Part shown: one piece after another, positions 9,639 through 18,436 of the stretch
Position numbering within the stretch: the stretch's first letter is position 1
How the letters are laid out: each line of letters begins with the position of its first letter
NCBI GenBank assembly: GCA_004210915.1
Contig: SEGS01000003.1
Span: forward strand, 1 to 64,000
DNA from: Variovorax sp.
GTDB taxonomy: Bacteria > Pseudomonadota > Gammaproteobacteria > Burkholderiales > Burkholderiaceae_C
Direction: 5' to 3'
DNA length: 64,000 bases
Made by a program: the position numbers and the translations under genes
Notes under the pieces: generated by a model
Seen by the model: only the letters and a program-made list of their open reading frames with translations
What the model was told of the DNA's origin: nothing
Database searches by the model: none

Positions 9639-10625
9639 TCAGCCGAAGCGGCCCGCCTCGGCCACCACCGGGTTGATGAGCTCGCCGATGCCGGTGATGC
9701 TGGCCTTCACCACGTCGCCGGCCTTGAGGTAGTAACGCTCGGGTTCGGGCATGGCCAGCGCCACGCCGGACGGCGTACCGGTGGTGATCATGTCGCCCGG
9801 CTCCAGGCCTATCTGCGACCAGTAGGACACGAGCTGCGCCACCGGGAAAATCATGTCGGAGGTGTGGGCCTGCTGCCGCTGCTCACCGTTGACGGTGAGC
9901 CGGATGTCCAGCGCCTGGGGGTCGGGAATCTCGTCGGCCGTGACGAGCCACGGACCGACAGGCGCGAAGGAGCGGAAGTTCTTTGACAGCGTGATGCCGA
10001 TCTGTGCCTCCATCTCCAGACGCTGGATCTGGCGCGCGCCGACGTCGTTGCAGATGGTGTAGCCGGCAACGTAGTCGAGCGCACGTTCGACCGGCACCCG
10101 AAAGGCAGGCCTGCCGATCACCAGCGCGAGTTCGAGTTCGTAATCCACGCTCTCCACGCCCTCAGGCAGCACGATGGGCATGCCGTGGGCGCTGATGCCG
10201 GAGCTGAACTTGACGAAGGCCGCGGGAAAGCTCGGCACGGCGACAGTCTTGCCGCGCGCCGCCCAGATTTTCTGGCCCTCCCTGACGTGGTTCATATAGT
10301 TGCGGCCGATGGCCAGGAACTTGCCGGGACGCGGCATGACCGGGCCGTGCGTCACATCGCCCAGCGAGACCCGGGCTGCGGCGAATGCGGGCGTGTCGGC
10401 CAGGGCCAGCAAACCGCGCGCGAGTGCGATGCCGTCAGGCGTGATCCAGTGCATCATGTCCGCCGTGTCGCGCCAGGTGTCGGCAACGGCGAGCGGCAGA
10501 CCAGAGGCACCGGCGCAGCGCGCCGTCTCGAGCGCGCCGGCGAGGTCGAGCAGCCGGTCGTCGGTGATGAAGGCGGCGGCCCGCCACTGCACGGAGCCGG
10601 ATGGGGCGTAGGTTCCCAGGCGCAT
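9639..10625 (-). CDS. Fumarylacetoacetate hydrolase (FAH) family protein
   Basis: 328 residues with the FAH catalytic core. KFLAIGRNYMNHVRE opens the domain, VDYELELALVIG supplies two metal-binding Glu, and YTICNDVGARQIQ, KNFRSFAPVGPWLVT, DMIFPVAQLVSYWSQ and GDMITTGTPSGVALA follow in family order. FAH proteins hydrolyse or decarboxylate acylpyruvate-type ring-cleavage products, so the gene points to an aromatic or cyclic substrate. An N-terminal domain of about 100 residues precedes the core. It lies 12 bases after the bicupin gene and is surely cotranscribed. The exact substrate (acylpyruvate, 2-hydroxyhepta-diene-dioate type or other) cannot be told. Confidence 0.9.
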   Translation of the reverse strand: MRLGTYAPSGSVQWRAAAFITDDRLLDLAGALETARCAGASGLPLAVADTWRDTADMMHWITPDGIALARGLLALADTPAFAAARVSLGDVTHGPVMPRPGKFLAIGRNYMNHVREGQKIWAARGKTVAVPSFPAAFVKFSSGISAHGMPIVLPEGVESVDYELELALVIGRPAFRVPVERALDYVAGYTICNDVGARQIQRLEMEAQIGITLSKNFRSFAPVGPWLVTADEIPDPQALDIRLTVNGEQRQQAHTSDMIFPVAQLVSYWSQIGLEPGDMITTGTPSGVALAMPEPERYYLKAGDVVKASITGIGELINPVVAEAGRFG

Positions 10626-10637
10626 GGCTTGCCGCGC

Positions 10638-11525
10638 TCAGTAGAAGTTCAAAGGAACGGTGCGGCCCGGCGTGGTCCAGCCGATGGCGAGGAACTCGGA
10701 GTCCTCGTCGGCCTCGACGGCCGCGCAGGGCACGCCGTCCGGCACGACGAAATAGGACAGCGGCTTGTACTCGGCACCATCGAAACGCACCTTGCCCGAC
10801 AGCAGGAACATGGCGCGGTGTCCGTCCGGCGTCACGGCGGGCAGCTGGCTGCCGGCCTTGATGGACAGCATCTTGATGTTGGGGCCACATTCGAAGTAGT
10901 AACCCAGCTGGCGCTGCGCCACGCCGTTCAGGCCTTCGATGTCCATCCACGGGAAGGAGTTGGAGCGCATCACGACATAGGTGTCGAGGCGGCTGGGCGG
11001 GTACTTGACGGGCTGGCCTGTGAGTTCCTCCAGGATGGCTTCGTACGCATCGCGCTTGCGGCCGCTCTCGGGCGTGTAGATGCCTTCCTCGAACGTGCCC
11101 TTCTTCGTCAAGGCACGCTGCGCATCGATGACGGCGTCAGGGTGCGGGTACGGAATGCCGGACGGCCCTTCGAACTGGATGTCGACGAAATGCATCTGTT
11201 CGGTGCCGCCGTCCTTGACGGCGACCGGCGTGATCGGGCCGTAGTACGCGCCCTCGGGAATGTAGAGGCAGTCGCCGACGCTGTAGACCTCTTTGCCGTA
11301 GCGCATCTTGCCTTTGACGAGGAAGCGCACCTGCTGGAAGGTGTGACGGTGGCGCGGCGACAGGTAGTACGGATCGGCATAGAGGCTGCCGATGCGCAGG
11401 CCCAGCTTGCGGGCCGTGTCGTAGAAGCCCTGGTAACGCTGCTTGTAGCCGGGCCTCACGGCGATGTCGACCCAGGGGAGGGTGGACTCTTCGACGCCGA
11501 CGCCTTTTTCAATCGTGCTGTTCAT
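10638..11525 (-). CDS. Bicupin-domain protein
   Basis: 295 residues with two cupin halves. The first has a metal-type motif (SPRHRHTFQQVRFLVKG, then GDCLYIPEGAYYGP). The second (MLSIKAGSQLPAVTPDGHRA, FLLSGKVRFDG) retains the fold but fewer His ligands. Two-cupin proteins include gentisate-type ring-cleavage dioxygenases, but this one is shorter and I do not see the full gentisate-dioxygenase pattern, so a dioxygenase or isomerase role is only a possibility. It lies between the ferredoxin reductase and the FAH gene in one operon, which supports a catabolic role. Confidence 0.75.
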   Translation of the reverse strand: MNSTIEKGVGVEESTLPWVDIAVRPGYKQRYQGFYDTARKLGLRIGSLYADPYYLSPRHRHTFQQVRFLVKGKMRYGKEVYSVGDCLYIPEGAYYGPITPVAVKDGGTEQMHFVDIQFEGPSGIPYPHPDAVIDAQRALTKKGTFEEGIYTPESGRKRDAYEAILEELTGQPVKYPPSRLDTYVVMRSNSFPWMDIEGLNGVAQRQLGYYFECGPNIKMLSIKAGSQLPAVTPDGHRAMFLLSGKVRFDGAEYKPLSYFVVPDGVPCAAVEADEDSEFLAIGWTTPGRTVPLNFY

Positions 11526-11605
11526 GGGGTTCCTTGTTTAGGGATGAAAAATGAAGAACTGAAAAGAAGAATGAGAAAAGAGAATGGACAAACGTGCACG
11601 CCAGC

Positions 11606-12793
11606 TCAGACGGGCGTGGGCAGTGGCAGCAGCGAGTTGACCGATGCATTCACCAGCCCGCGGATCTTGCGGAACTCACGCGGAGCATTCCAGCCGAGCA
11701 CGGCGGTGATGAGACCTCCCCGCGTGAAGGCGGCCGTGAAACCGGCCTCGCCCGGACGGCCACTGAGCACGGTCATGGCGCACGCCGGATCGATGCGGCC
11801 CAGGCCCTGGATCTTCACGTCGAAGAGGTCGGTCCAGAAATAGGGAACCGGCTCGAAGGGCACGCGCGCGCCCAGCAGGTTCTGCGCGGCGGCCATGCCC
11901 TGCTCTGTCGCGTTCATGCGATGCTCCAGGCGCAGGCGGGTGCCGAGGCCAGGGTGCAGCCAGTTCGCGACGTCGCCAGCGGCGTAGACGCCCTCAGCCG
12001 CGCAGCAGAACTCATCGCACATCACGCCGTTGTCGAGCGCCAGGCCGCTGCCCTGCAGCCAACCTGTCGCGGGGATCGATCCGATGGCCACGACGACCAC
12101 GTCGGCATCGAGATGGACGCCGTCACTGAGCGAGACGCCCGTGACGCCGTCCGCGGAGCCTGTGAAACCCGCCACGCCGGTGCCGCACCGAACCTGCACG
12201 CCATGCGCCTCCTGCAACTGCAGGATGGCAGTCGCCACCTCGCGGCCCACCTGCCGCAGCATCGGCAGTTCAAGCGGGTCGACGAGCGTGACGTCCAGGC
12301 CCATTTGCCGGGTGGTCGCAGCGATCTCGCAGCCGAGGAAGCCAGCGCCGATCACCACCACGCGGCGCGCATCGAGCAGTTCTTCACGTAGCGCAAGCGC
12401 ATCGTCGAGCGTGCGCAGCATGTGGATGCCCTTCCACGCGGGCTGACCGGGCAGGGGCCGCGGCGAAAGGCCGGTGGCGATGATGAGGCCGTCCCAGCAC
12501 AGCGTCTCGCCGGTGTCGAGCGACAGCGTCTTGCCCGCGGTGTCCAGGCCCGTGGCCCGCACGCCGCCGCGCACCTCGATGTTCAGCGCCGCCAGCGATT
12601 CGGCGGGGCGCAGGCTGACCTGGCCCGCCGTGATCTTGCCCAGCAGCACGCCCTTGGACAGCGGCGGCCGGTCGTAGGCCGCGTGAAGTTCGCCGCCGAC
12701 CATGACGATCTCGCCTGCGAAGCCTTCCTCGCGCAAGGTTTCAGCCGCAGAGATGCCGGCCGCCGATGCGCCGACGACCACGATGCGGTTCAT
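11606..12793 (-). CDS. FAD-dependent ferredoxin reductase (class I P450/dioxygenase type)
   Basis: Moves electrons from NAD(P)H to a ferredoxin. It has the FAD-binding start MNRIVVVGASAAGISAAETL, the conserved AAYDRPPLSKGVL, the FAD segment IIATGLSPRPLPG, the second Rossmann motif VVVIGAGFLGCEIA for NAD(P)H, VVVAIGSIP and the AEGVYAAGDVA motif, ending in a Reductase_C domain. This order is typical of putidaredoxin/rubredoxin reductases. I start at the ATG at 12793; an ATG two codons upstream and a GTG at 12823 are in frame. No other reductase for the P450 and ferredoxin some 11 kb to the right is visible, so it is the likely partner. Confidence 0.9.
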   Translation of the reverse strand: MNRIVVVGASAAGISAAETLREEGFAGEIVMVGGELHAAYDRPPLSKGVLLGKITAGQVSLRPAESLAALNIEVRGGVRATGLDTAGKTLSLDTGETLCWDGLIIATGLSPRPLPGQPAWKGIHMLRTLDDALALREELLDARRVVVIGAGFLGCEIAATTRQMGLDVTLVDPLELPMLRQVGREVATAILQLQEAHGVQVRCGTGVAGFTGSADGVTGVSLSDGVHLDADVVVVAIGSIPATGWLQGSGLALDNGVMCDEFCCAAEGVYAAGDVANWLHPGLGTRLRLEHRMNATEQGMAAAQNLLGARVPFEPVPYFWTDLFDVKIQGLGRIDPACAMTVLSGRPGEAGFTAAFTRGGLITAVLGWNAPREFRKIRGLVNASVNSLLPLPTPV

Positions 12794-12839
12794 GCCCATG
12801 CGTGGCACCGGGTGAGGGGGCACGTGTGCGCGTGCATGC

Positions 12840-13613
12840 TTACCAGTTCCCGCTGATCAGGGCGCCGCCATCGACGACCAGGCACTGGCCCGTCATATAG
12901 CTTGCCTGGGACGACATCAAAAACGACACCACGGACGCGATCTCGGCGGGTTCGCCCAGGCGGGTCATCGGAATCTGCTTGAGCACGTTGTCCACATTCG
13001 TCTTGCCATCGCGGATGTTGTTGCGGGTCAGGCGCGTGTTGATCCAGCCCGGCACGACCGCGTTGACCCGGATGCCGTGCGGCGCCCACTCGACGGCCAT
13101 GGTGCGGGTCATGGCCTCGACGCCGGCCTTGGCGGCCGAGTACGGCGCCCGGTTGACGCGCCCACGCTGGCCGGCGACAGACGAGAAGTTGACCACGCAC
13201 GGGTTGCTTGCGACCCGCAGTGCGGGAAAGGCCGCGCGGCAGCAGCGGAAAGTGCCGCCCAGATGCACGTCGAACATGTTGCCCCACGTTGCGTCCTCGA
13301 GCTCTGCAACCGGCTGGTGTTTGTTGTAGCCCGCCGCATTGACAAGGCCATTGAGGCCGCCGTGTTCCCGCACGACCGACGCCACGGCCGCATCCACGGA
13401 GGCCGAGTCGGACACGTCTAGGGTGAGGCGCAGGAAATCGCCCAGGCGCGGGTCTTCGGCAAGTTCGGCGTCCGTGGGCGGCTCGCGGTCAGCGATGGCG
13501 ATGCGCCAGCCAAGGCTGTGCAGCATGCCGGCTGTTTCCAGCCCGATGCCGCGTGCGCCGCCGGTGATGAGGGCGACGGGTGCGTCGCCTTGAGAAGCGC
13601 TGGTCTGGTTCAT
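12840..13613 (-). CDS. Short-chain dehydrogenase/reductase (SDR)
   Basis: A classical SDR of 257 residues: cofactor motif TGGARGIG at 17-24, NAAG at 92-95, catalytic Ser near 144, Tyr158 and Lys162 (YSAAK), VPGWINT after the active site, and the usual end SSQASYMTGQCLVVDGG. An acidic residue after beta-2 (AIADRE) suggests NAD preference. It probably oxidises an alcohol produced by the P450 or a later intermediate. It is the first gene of the leftward catabolic operon, just downstream of a recognisable promoter/operator, and the reductase gene follows closely. Confidence 0.9.
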   Translation of the reverse strand: MNQTSASQGDAPVALITGGARGIGLETAGMLHSLGWRIAIADREPPTDAELAEDPRLGDFLRLTLDVSDSASVDAAVASVVREHGGLNGLVNAAGYNKHQPVAELEDATWGNMFDVHLGGTFRCCRAAFPALRVASNPCVVNFSSVAGQRGRVNRAPYSAAKAGVEAMTRTMAVEWAPHGIRVNAVVPGWINTRLTRNNIRDGKTNVDNVLKQIPMTRLGEPAEIASVVSFLMSSQASYMTGQCLVVDGGALISGNW

Positions 13614-13665
13614 GGATAGCTGGGCCTGTGAGGCGCCCGGACGAAGGGCGCGTGGTTTAATAGGC

Positions 13666-13706
13666 TAAATATGCTCATATATTAAAATAACACGGAACGG
13701 ATGCAA
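13666..13706 (-). promoter_or_regulatory. Promoter and palindromic operator for the SDR operon
   Basis: On the minus strand, TTGCAT (13701-13706) and TAATAT (13679-13684) are separated by 16 bases and read toward the SDR gene. Overlapping the -10 is the palindrome ATATG-CT-CATAT (13669-13680), part of the 17-mer ATATATGAGCATATTTA (13666-13682). A 14/17 match to this 17-mer lies at the equivalent place upstream of the ABC transporter operon. The assignment of a repressor is inference. Confidence 0.55.
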
Positions 13707-13848
13707 ACAGGAGGGATGCCTTTCTTCTCGGTGCTTACCCTAGTTACCGGCCTGCGTGCTGCACCGAATGCAGCCTTTCCAGCGAAAACAGCGCGATCGA
13801 TTGGAAGGTAGCCTTGCAAGTTTTACTGTTGTCCTGTAACTTCACGCG

Positions 13849-14286
13849 ATGACCAGCCTGCGAAAAAACACCCGCGAGACCGCCGCCGAACGCCTGCAGT
13901 CGGTGATGCTGCAGTTGAACCGGCGCCTGCGTCTGCTGTCGGGCAGCCACCAGCTCACCTGGTCGCAACTGGCCGTGCTCGCGCGCCTGGAGGCGCTGGG
14001 TCCGGCGACGACCGCGGCGCTGGCGCGCATTGAGGCGGTGCGGCCGCAGTCGATGGGGGCAACACTGGCCTCGCTTGAAGAGCTCGGCCTGGTGCTGCGG
14101 GCGCCAGACCCCGCCGACGGCCGGCAGGTGATCTTCGAGCTCACCGGGGCCGGCCGCCAGTTGCGCGCCGAAGCCGCTGCCGCCAAGCGGGCGTGGCTGG
14201 CGAGCGCCATCGCCGGCCTGGAAGGCGCGGAGCAACGCACGTTGCTGGACGCCATTGCCATCCTGGAAAAACTGGGCACCCAGTGA
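13849..14286 (+). CDS. MarR-family transcriptional regulator
   Basis: 145 residues forming one MarR winged-helix domain: LTWSQLAVLARLEALGPATT, AALARIEAVRPQSMGATLAS (recognition helix), LEELGLVLRAPDPADGRQVI (wing with the typical DPxDGR), then a helical end for dimerisation. It precedes an MFS exporter gene on the same strand by 44 bases, the common regulator-pump arrangement in which a phenolic or hydrophobic ligand relieves repression. It diverges from the SDR operon. A palindrome, CTTGCAAG, lies about 30 bases before the start and may be its own site. Confidence 0.9.
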   Translation: MTSLRKNTRETAAERLQSVMLQLNRRLRLLSGSHQLTWSQLAVLARLEALGPATTAALARIEAVRPQSMGATLASLEELGLVLRAPDPADGRQVIFELTGAGRQLRAEAAAAKRAWLASAIAGLEGAEQRTLLDAIAILEKLGTQ

Positions 14287-14329
14287 AGACCGCCTGCATG
14301 CACTGCGCGACACGCCCGCAAGGCCACCC

Positions 14330-15754
14330 ATGGGCAGCCTGAGCGAAGACCGTCCCGGCGACACGGGCCTGGCGGGCAGCCAGCGGCGCGTGGCGCTGAT
14401 GTGCGTGCTCATCTTCACGTTCATGGGAATGTTCGACAGCTCGGTGATCACCGTCGCGCTGCCGACCATCGCACGCGACCTGCAGGTGAGCGAAGCTGCG
14501 GCCGTATGGGCCTTGAACGCCTACAACCTCGCCGGTGCGATGACGATCCTCACCTCTTCCGCGCTCGGCGAGCGGCTGGGATTTCGCCGCGTCTTCGTCA
14601 GCGGCGTCGTGCTGTTCACGCTCGCGTCGCTGGGCAGCGCACTGGCGGGCTCGCTGCCCTGGCTGGTCGCGATGCGCTTCCTGCAGGGCCTTGGCGGCTA
14701 CGCGGCGATGTCGGTGTCGCCAGCGCTCTTTCGCACCATTTTCCCCCTGCGACTGCTGGGCGCCGTGCTGGGCATCAATGCCATGGTGGTCGCGCTCACC
14801 GCCTCGCTGGGCCCGACGGTGGGCGGCGTGCTCATTGGCGTGGTGCACTGGTCGTGGATCTTCGCGCTGAACGTTCCGGTCGGTGTGGTCGCTACCTGGC
14901 TCATGCTGCGCTCCATCCCGGACGACCGCGGGCGCGGCGGCCCCTTCGACAGCGCCGGTGCTTTGCTGGCGGCCTTGACAATGGGCGCCTTTGTGCTCGG
15001 CGTGGGCCAGCTCGGCCAGCTGGCCGACGCCGGAAGTGGGTGGGCAGCAGGTTTTTTTGTGGTCGCTGCGCTGTGTGGCGGGCTTTTCGTCCTGCGGCAG
15101 CGGTCGACCCCGGCGCCCTTGCTTCAACTGGCCATCTTCCGCCACCGGCGCTTCAGCATCGCCACCTGCACCGCCATCGCCGCCTTCGTCGGCCAGGGCA
15201 TGGCCTTCATCGCCCTGCCCTTTCTGTTCCAGTCGTCCTATGGCTTCAGCCCGCTGGCCTCGGCGCTGCTCTTCACACCTTGGCCGGTGGCCATCGTGTT
15301 TGCCGCGCCGCTGTCTGGCCGGCTCGCTGACCGCTATGGCGCGGCGCTGCTCGCCAGCACAGGCCTGCTGCTGCTGGGATTGGGACTTGCGCTGCTGGCG
15401 CTGCTAAGGCCAGCGCCGGCCTCGACCCCCGACATCGCCTGGCGAGTGTTCATCTGCGGACTGGGCTTCGGTCTTTTTCAGACGCCCAATAACCGCGAGT
15501 TCATGAGCAGCACACCGGAGGCAATGCTGGGCAATGCATCGGGCATGCTGACGATGTCCCGTACTTTCGGACAGGCCATGGGGGCGACGGTGGTGTCCAT
15601 CGTGCTGTCGCTCTACGCGGCGGGCGAACGCGCGGGCCAGGCGCTGTTCAATGCAACCGGCGCCATCGCAGCCTTGTGGGTGGCGGCCGCCGCGGTGCTG
15701 CTGGCGGCCGTGATCAGCGCGCTGCGCCTCAGGCCCAAACCAATTTCCGGCTGA
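14330..15754 (+). CDS. DHA2-type MFS efflux transporter (EmrB/QacA family)
   Basis: 474 residues with about 14 predicted membrane helices. The start region FTFMGMFDSSVITVALPTIA, AAVWALNAYNLAGAMTILTS, RFLQGLGGYAAMS and the motif C-like segment ASLGPTVGGVLIG are signatures of drug:proton antiporters of the 14-TM group. The later SPLASALLFTPWPVAIV and GLGFGLFQTPNNREFM also match. I chose the ATG at 14330, with AAGG seven bases upstream; the frame opens earlier but inside the marR end. It probably exports the pathway substrate or toxic intermediates under MarR control. Confidence 0.88.
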   Translation: MGSLSEDRPGDTGLAGSQRRVALMCVLIFTFMGMFDSSVITVALPTIARDLQVSEAAAVWALNAYNLAGAMTILTSSALGERLGFRRVFVSGVVLFTLASLGSALAGSLPWLVAMRFLQGLGGYAAMSVSPALFRTIFPLRLLGAVLGINAMVVALTASLGPTVGGVLIGVVHWSWIFALNVPVGVVATWLMLRSIPDDRGRGGPFDSAGALLAALTMGAFVLGVGQLGQLADAGSGWAAGFFVVAALCGGLFVLRQRSTPAPLLQLAIFRHRRFSIATCTAIAAFVGQGMAFIALPFLFQSSYGFSPLASALLFTPWPVAIVFAAPLSGRLADRYGAALLASTGLLLLGLGLALLALLRPAPASTPDIAWRVFICGLGFGLFQTPNNREFMSSTPEAMLGNASGMLTMSRTFGQAMGATVVSIVLSLYAAGERAGQALFNATGAIAALWVAAAAVLLAAVISALRLRPKPISG

Positions 15755-15798
15755 AGGCACACGGCAAGCACGAGGTTTTTCGCTCAGGATTTCCCACC

Positions 15799-16509
15799 AT
15801 GCACGCACCCAAGCTCCTCTACATCGCCCATCGCCGCGCCGGTTTCTCTCCCACCGCTTTTACCGCACGCTGGCGGCAACATGCCGCGCTCGGCATGAGC
15901 CAGCCGCGCTGGACCAACGTGGCGCGCTATCTGCATGCAGACCGTCAGGACGGCCTGCCGCCCGCCGACAATCCCGTCGATTGCGATGGCGTGGCCATCG
16001 TCGAGTTCCGCAGCGAAGCCCATCGCCAGCACCACATCGCGCAGGAGGCCTCGCGGCTGACGATGAAGGCAGACGAACTGGAGACGTTTGATGGACCGGT
16101 GGGCCGCACGTCGCTGCTCACGAACGAGAGGCCGGTGCGAGCCGGGCCTGACGGCCCGTTCAAGCTGTTCGTGTTCTGGCTGGCAGTTGGCGATAGCGCT
16201 GGCCACGGAGCACAGGCTGCCGATGCTTTCACGTCGCAGTGGCAGGCGCGTGCCAGGCAATGGAAGCCACCGGCCACCGCGCAAGACAACGTTCGCTTCG
16301 TCCAGAACGTTCCGGTGCAGCCGCGTGCAGAGCGCAGCGCGGGTCTTGCCTGCGATGGCATCGACGAATTTACAGCGGCCGATGCGGGCACGCTGAAAGC
16401 GCATGCCGAAGCCTGGGTGCGCGATGCGGACCTGCATGCCAGACCGCAAATGGTGCTGACCCGCGTGGTCGTGCTGCACGACCAGCCGGTTGCACCAGCG
16501 GCTTCATGA
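15799..16509 (+). CDS. EthD-domain-like protein (first copy)
   Basis: 236 residues resembling the EthD/dimeric alpha-beta-barrel fold: KLLYIAHRRAGFSPTAFTAR, then WRQHAALGMSQPRWTNVARY, with a second, weaker half (FKLFVFWLAVGDSAGHGAQA). EthD was named from the ethyl tert-butyl ether locus, where it accompanies a P450, a ferredoxin and a ferredoxin reductase; its biochemical role there is unclear. The same partners occur in this window. AGGA precedes the ATG. The last 6 bases overlap the end of the convergent second EthD gene. Confidence 0.65.
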   Translation: MHAPKLLYIAHRRAGFSPTAFTARWRQHAALGMSQPRWTNVARYLHADRQDGLPPADNPVDCDGVAIVEFRSEAHRQHHIAQEASRLTMKADELETFDGPVGRTSLLTNERPVRAGPDGPFKLFVFWLAVGDSAGHGAQAADAFTSQWQARARQWKPPATAQDNVRFVQNVPVQPRAERSAGLACDGIDEFTAADAGTLKAHAEAWVRDADLHARPQMVLTRVVVLHDQPVAPAAS

Positions 16510-17187
16510 GCTGGGGTCGGGCATGGTGTCCTGCGTCTGGACGATATAGGTGCGCGCCGATTGCACGAAGTTCTCAACATCCTGCTTCATGCGGATGCCG
16601 GCCTCGCTGCGGTAATCCTCCTGCATGCGGTCCAGGTCGGCTATGAGGAAGTCGCCGATGCCATCGGCCTGCAGCTCGCAGCCATCCTTCGTCAACGGCA
16701 ATACCGCAGCCACATGGTTCTGCACATAGGCCTGCACAAAGCGGTGGCATGCGGCCAGTGGCGCGTGCACGGTCTGCCAATAGTGCGTGAAGGCCTCGCG
16801 CGACAGGTCGGGCCTGCGCGTCAGCATCGACAGGCGCCTGACAGGGTCAGCCACCGGCGCACGCTCAAAGCCGGTCCACGACGTCGCGGCCAGCGCGCAA
16901 GCCGCGCCGGGAAGGTCGAGCCGCGACGCACGCCAGGCATCCAGCACCACGTCGCGCGCGCGCGCATCCGCAAACCACAACTCCTCCACCGCGTCCAGGC
17001 CGTGCGCACCTGGCGCCATGTGGTCACGAAAGACCTCGGACACGACATCGTGGCGCACATGCCGCACCAGTCCCGGCAAGCCAACAGCGCGCACGGCGAG
17101 TTGCCCGAGCCCGTATTGCCACGCCGCGTCGAATGCGGCCCGTTGCATGGCTTCGCCGCATCGCAGAAGGATGATGATTTTTTCCAT
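16504..17187 (-). CDS. EthD-domain protein (second copy)
   Basis: 227 residues with two ferredoxin-like halves. The second has the clearest EthD signature (LSMLTRRPDLSREAFTHYWQ followed by TVHAPLA), the first a similar start (KIIILLRCGEAMQRAAFDAA). It is the last gene of the leftward dehydrogenase-OYE group, 23 bases after the OYE gene, so cotranscription is likely. It faces the other EthD gene tail to tail with a 6-base overlap. The two look related but are well diverged. A direct enzymatic role is not established for this family. Confidence 0.75.
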   Translation of the reverse strand: MEKIIILLRCGEAMQRAAFDAAWQYGLGQLAVRAVGLPGLVRHVRHDVVSEVFRDHMAPGAHGLDAVEELWFADARARDVVLDAWRASRLDLPGAACALAATSWTGFERAPVADPVRRLSMLTRRPDLSREAFTHYWQTVHAPLAACHRFVQAYVQNHVAAVLPLTKDGCELQADGIGDFLIADLDRMQEDYRSEAGIRMKQDVENFVQSARTYIVQTQDTMPDPSS

Positions 17188-17210
17188 GCGCGGCCCGATG
17201 TCGACCGGAA

Positions 17211-18347
17211 CTAGATCAGCGCCTGCATGACGTCTTCAGTCAGCGCATTCAGCGACGCCGTGTCGCCGCCGCGCACCTTGTGTGCCCACTCGGCATCGGC
17301 CAGCATGCCGCGCCCCACGGCGACGAGGTCAAAGTCTTCTCGTGCCATCGCGGCCAGCATGGGGCCGAGGTCGGCGACTTCGGAGCCGACGTTGTCACGC
17401 GTGCGCAGCTTGCGGGTCTCATGCTGCTGCGCCAGTCCGATGCTGCCAACCGCGATGACCGGCTTGCCCGTCAGGCGGCGGGCGCATGCCGCGAGGCTTT
17501 CAGTGGAGCCTTCGAAAGCCGGCTCCCAGAACCGCCGCGTGCTGGCGTGGAACACGTCGACGCCGGCCGCGGCCAGTGGCCGGAGGATGCGGCCGAGTTC
17601 ATCGGCGTCAGCTGCTATCTGCGCCTTGTAGTCGCTCATCTTCCACTGCGAGAAGCGGAAGATCACCGGAAAATCTGCCGATACCTGCCGGCGTATGGCC
17701 CGCACCATCTCGACGGAAAACCGCGTTCGGTTCTCGAGCGAGCCGCCGTAGCCGTCGGTGCGGTGGTTGCTGTGTTCCCAAAGAAACTGGTCCGGCAGGT
17801 AGCCGTGCGCGCCATGGATCTCGATGCCGTCGAAACCGGTTTCCTCGGCAGCGCGCGCGGCGCGTGCATAGGAGGCCACCACGTCGTGAATGTCCTGCTG
17901 CGTCATGGCGGAGACGACGGTTTCGCCGCCTTCCACGATGGCGTCCGGTCCCATCCCGCGCACGTCGGGAAAAGGCTCCATGCCAGCACGGCGCACGGAG
18001 CCGACGTGCCAGAGTTGCGGCACGATCAGCGCGCCCTCGCCATGCACCGCATCCACCACACGCTTCCACCCGGCCAGCGCTTTACCGTAGAAGGCCGGCA
18101 CGTTCCGGTAGCCGTTGGCGCCCGGGTGGTCTATCGGCGTGCCCTCGGTGATGACCAGGCCGGCACCGCCGCGCGCACGGCGCGCGTAGTAACGCACCAC
18201 ATCCTCGCCCGGCACACCGCCCGGCGAGTGGTTTCGGGTCATGGGTGCCATGGCAATGCGGTTGCGCAGGGTTGCGCGACCGAATGTAAAAGGTCGATAG
18301 AGCAGTTCCACATCTGCGCTGACTTCCGGAACCCGGGTGACTGACAT
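17211..18347 (-). CDS. Old yellow enzyme-family NADH:flavin oxidoreductase
   Basis: An FMN-dependent TIM-barrel ene-reductase of 378 residues. It starts with LLYRPFTFGRATLRNRIAMA (FMN contact and MAPMTR), then LVITEGTPI, IVPQLWHVGS, the active-site pair H178/H181 in EIHGAHGYLPDQFLW, and SLENRTRF. It ends with IAVGSIG and FDLVAVGRGMLAD at the phosphate-binding site. Such enzymes reduce the C=C bond of alpha,beta-unsaturated carbonyls. Here it may remove a double bond in a cyclic or terpenoid-like intermediate. It is the middle gene of the leftward group. Confidence 0.9.
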   Translation of the reverse strand: MSVTRVPEVSADVELLYRPFTFGRATLRNRIAMAPMTRNHSPGGVPGEDVVRYYARRARGGAGLVITEGTPIDHPGANGYRNVPAFYGKALAGWKRVVDAVHGEGALIVPQLWHVGSVRRAGMEPFPDVRGMGPDAIVEGGETVVSAMTQQDIHDVVASYARAARAAEETGFDGIEIHGAHGYLPDQFLWEHSNHRTDGYGGSLENRTRFSVEMVRAIRRQVSADFPVIFRFSQWKMSDYKAQIAADADELGRILRPLAAAGVDVFHASTRRFWEPAFEGSTESLAACARRLTGKPVIAVGSIGLAQQHETRKLRTRDNVGSEVADLGPMLAAMAREDFDLVAVGRGMLADAEWAHKVRGGDTASLNALTEDVMQALI

Positions 18348-18436
18348 GTGCTTTCCTTGAGGAATCGATGGGGTGAAAGGAATGAAAAGTAATGAAAAGG
18401 AATGAAGGGCTGCTGCCCAGCGTTAATGCGCCAGCA

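Noticed and set aside
13811-13842. TTGCAA and TAACTT, 17 bases apart, as the marR promoter
   Set aside because: The -10 match is poor and ends only six bases before the start codon, so transcription would begin at the start codon itself. The CTTGCAAG palindrome is noted only as a possible operator.
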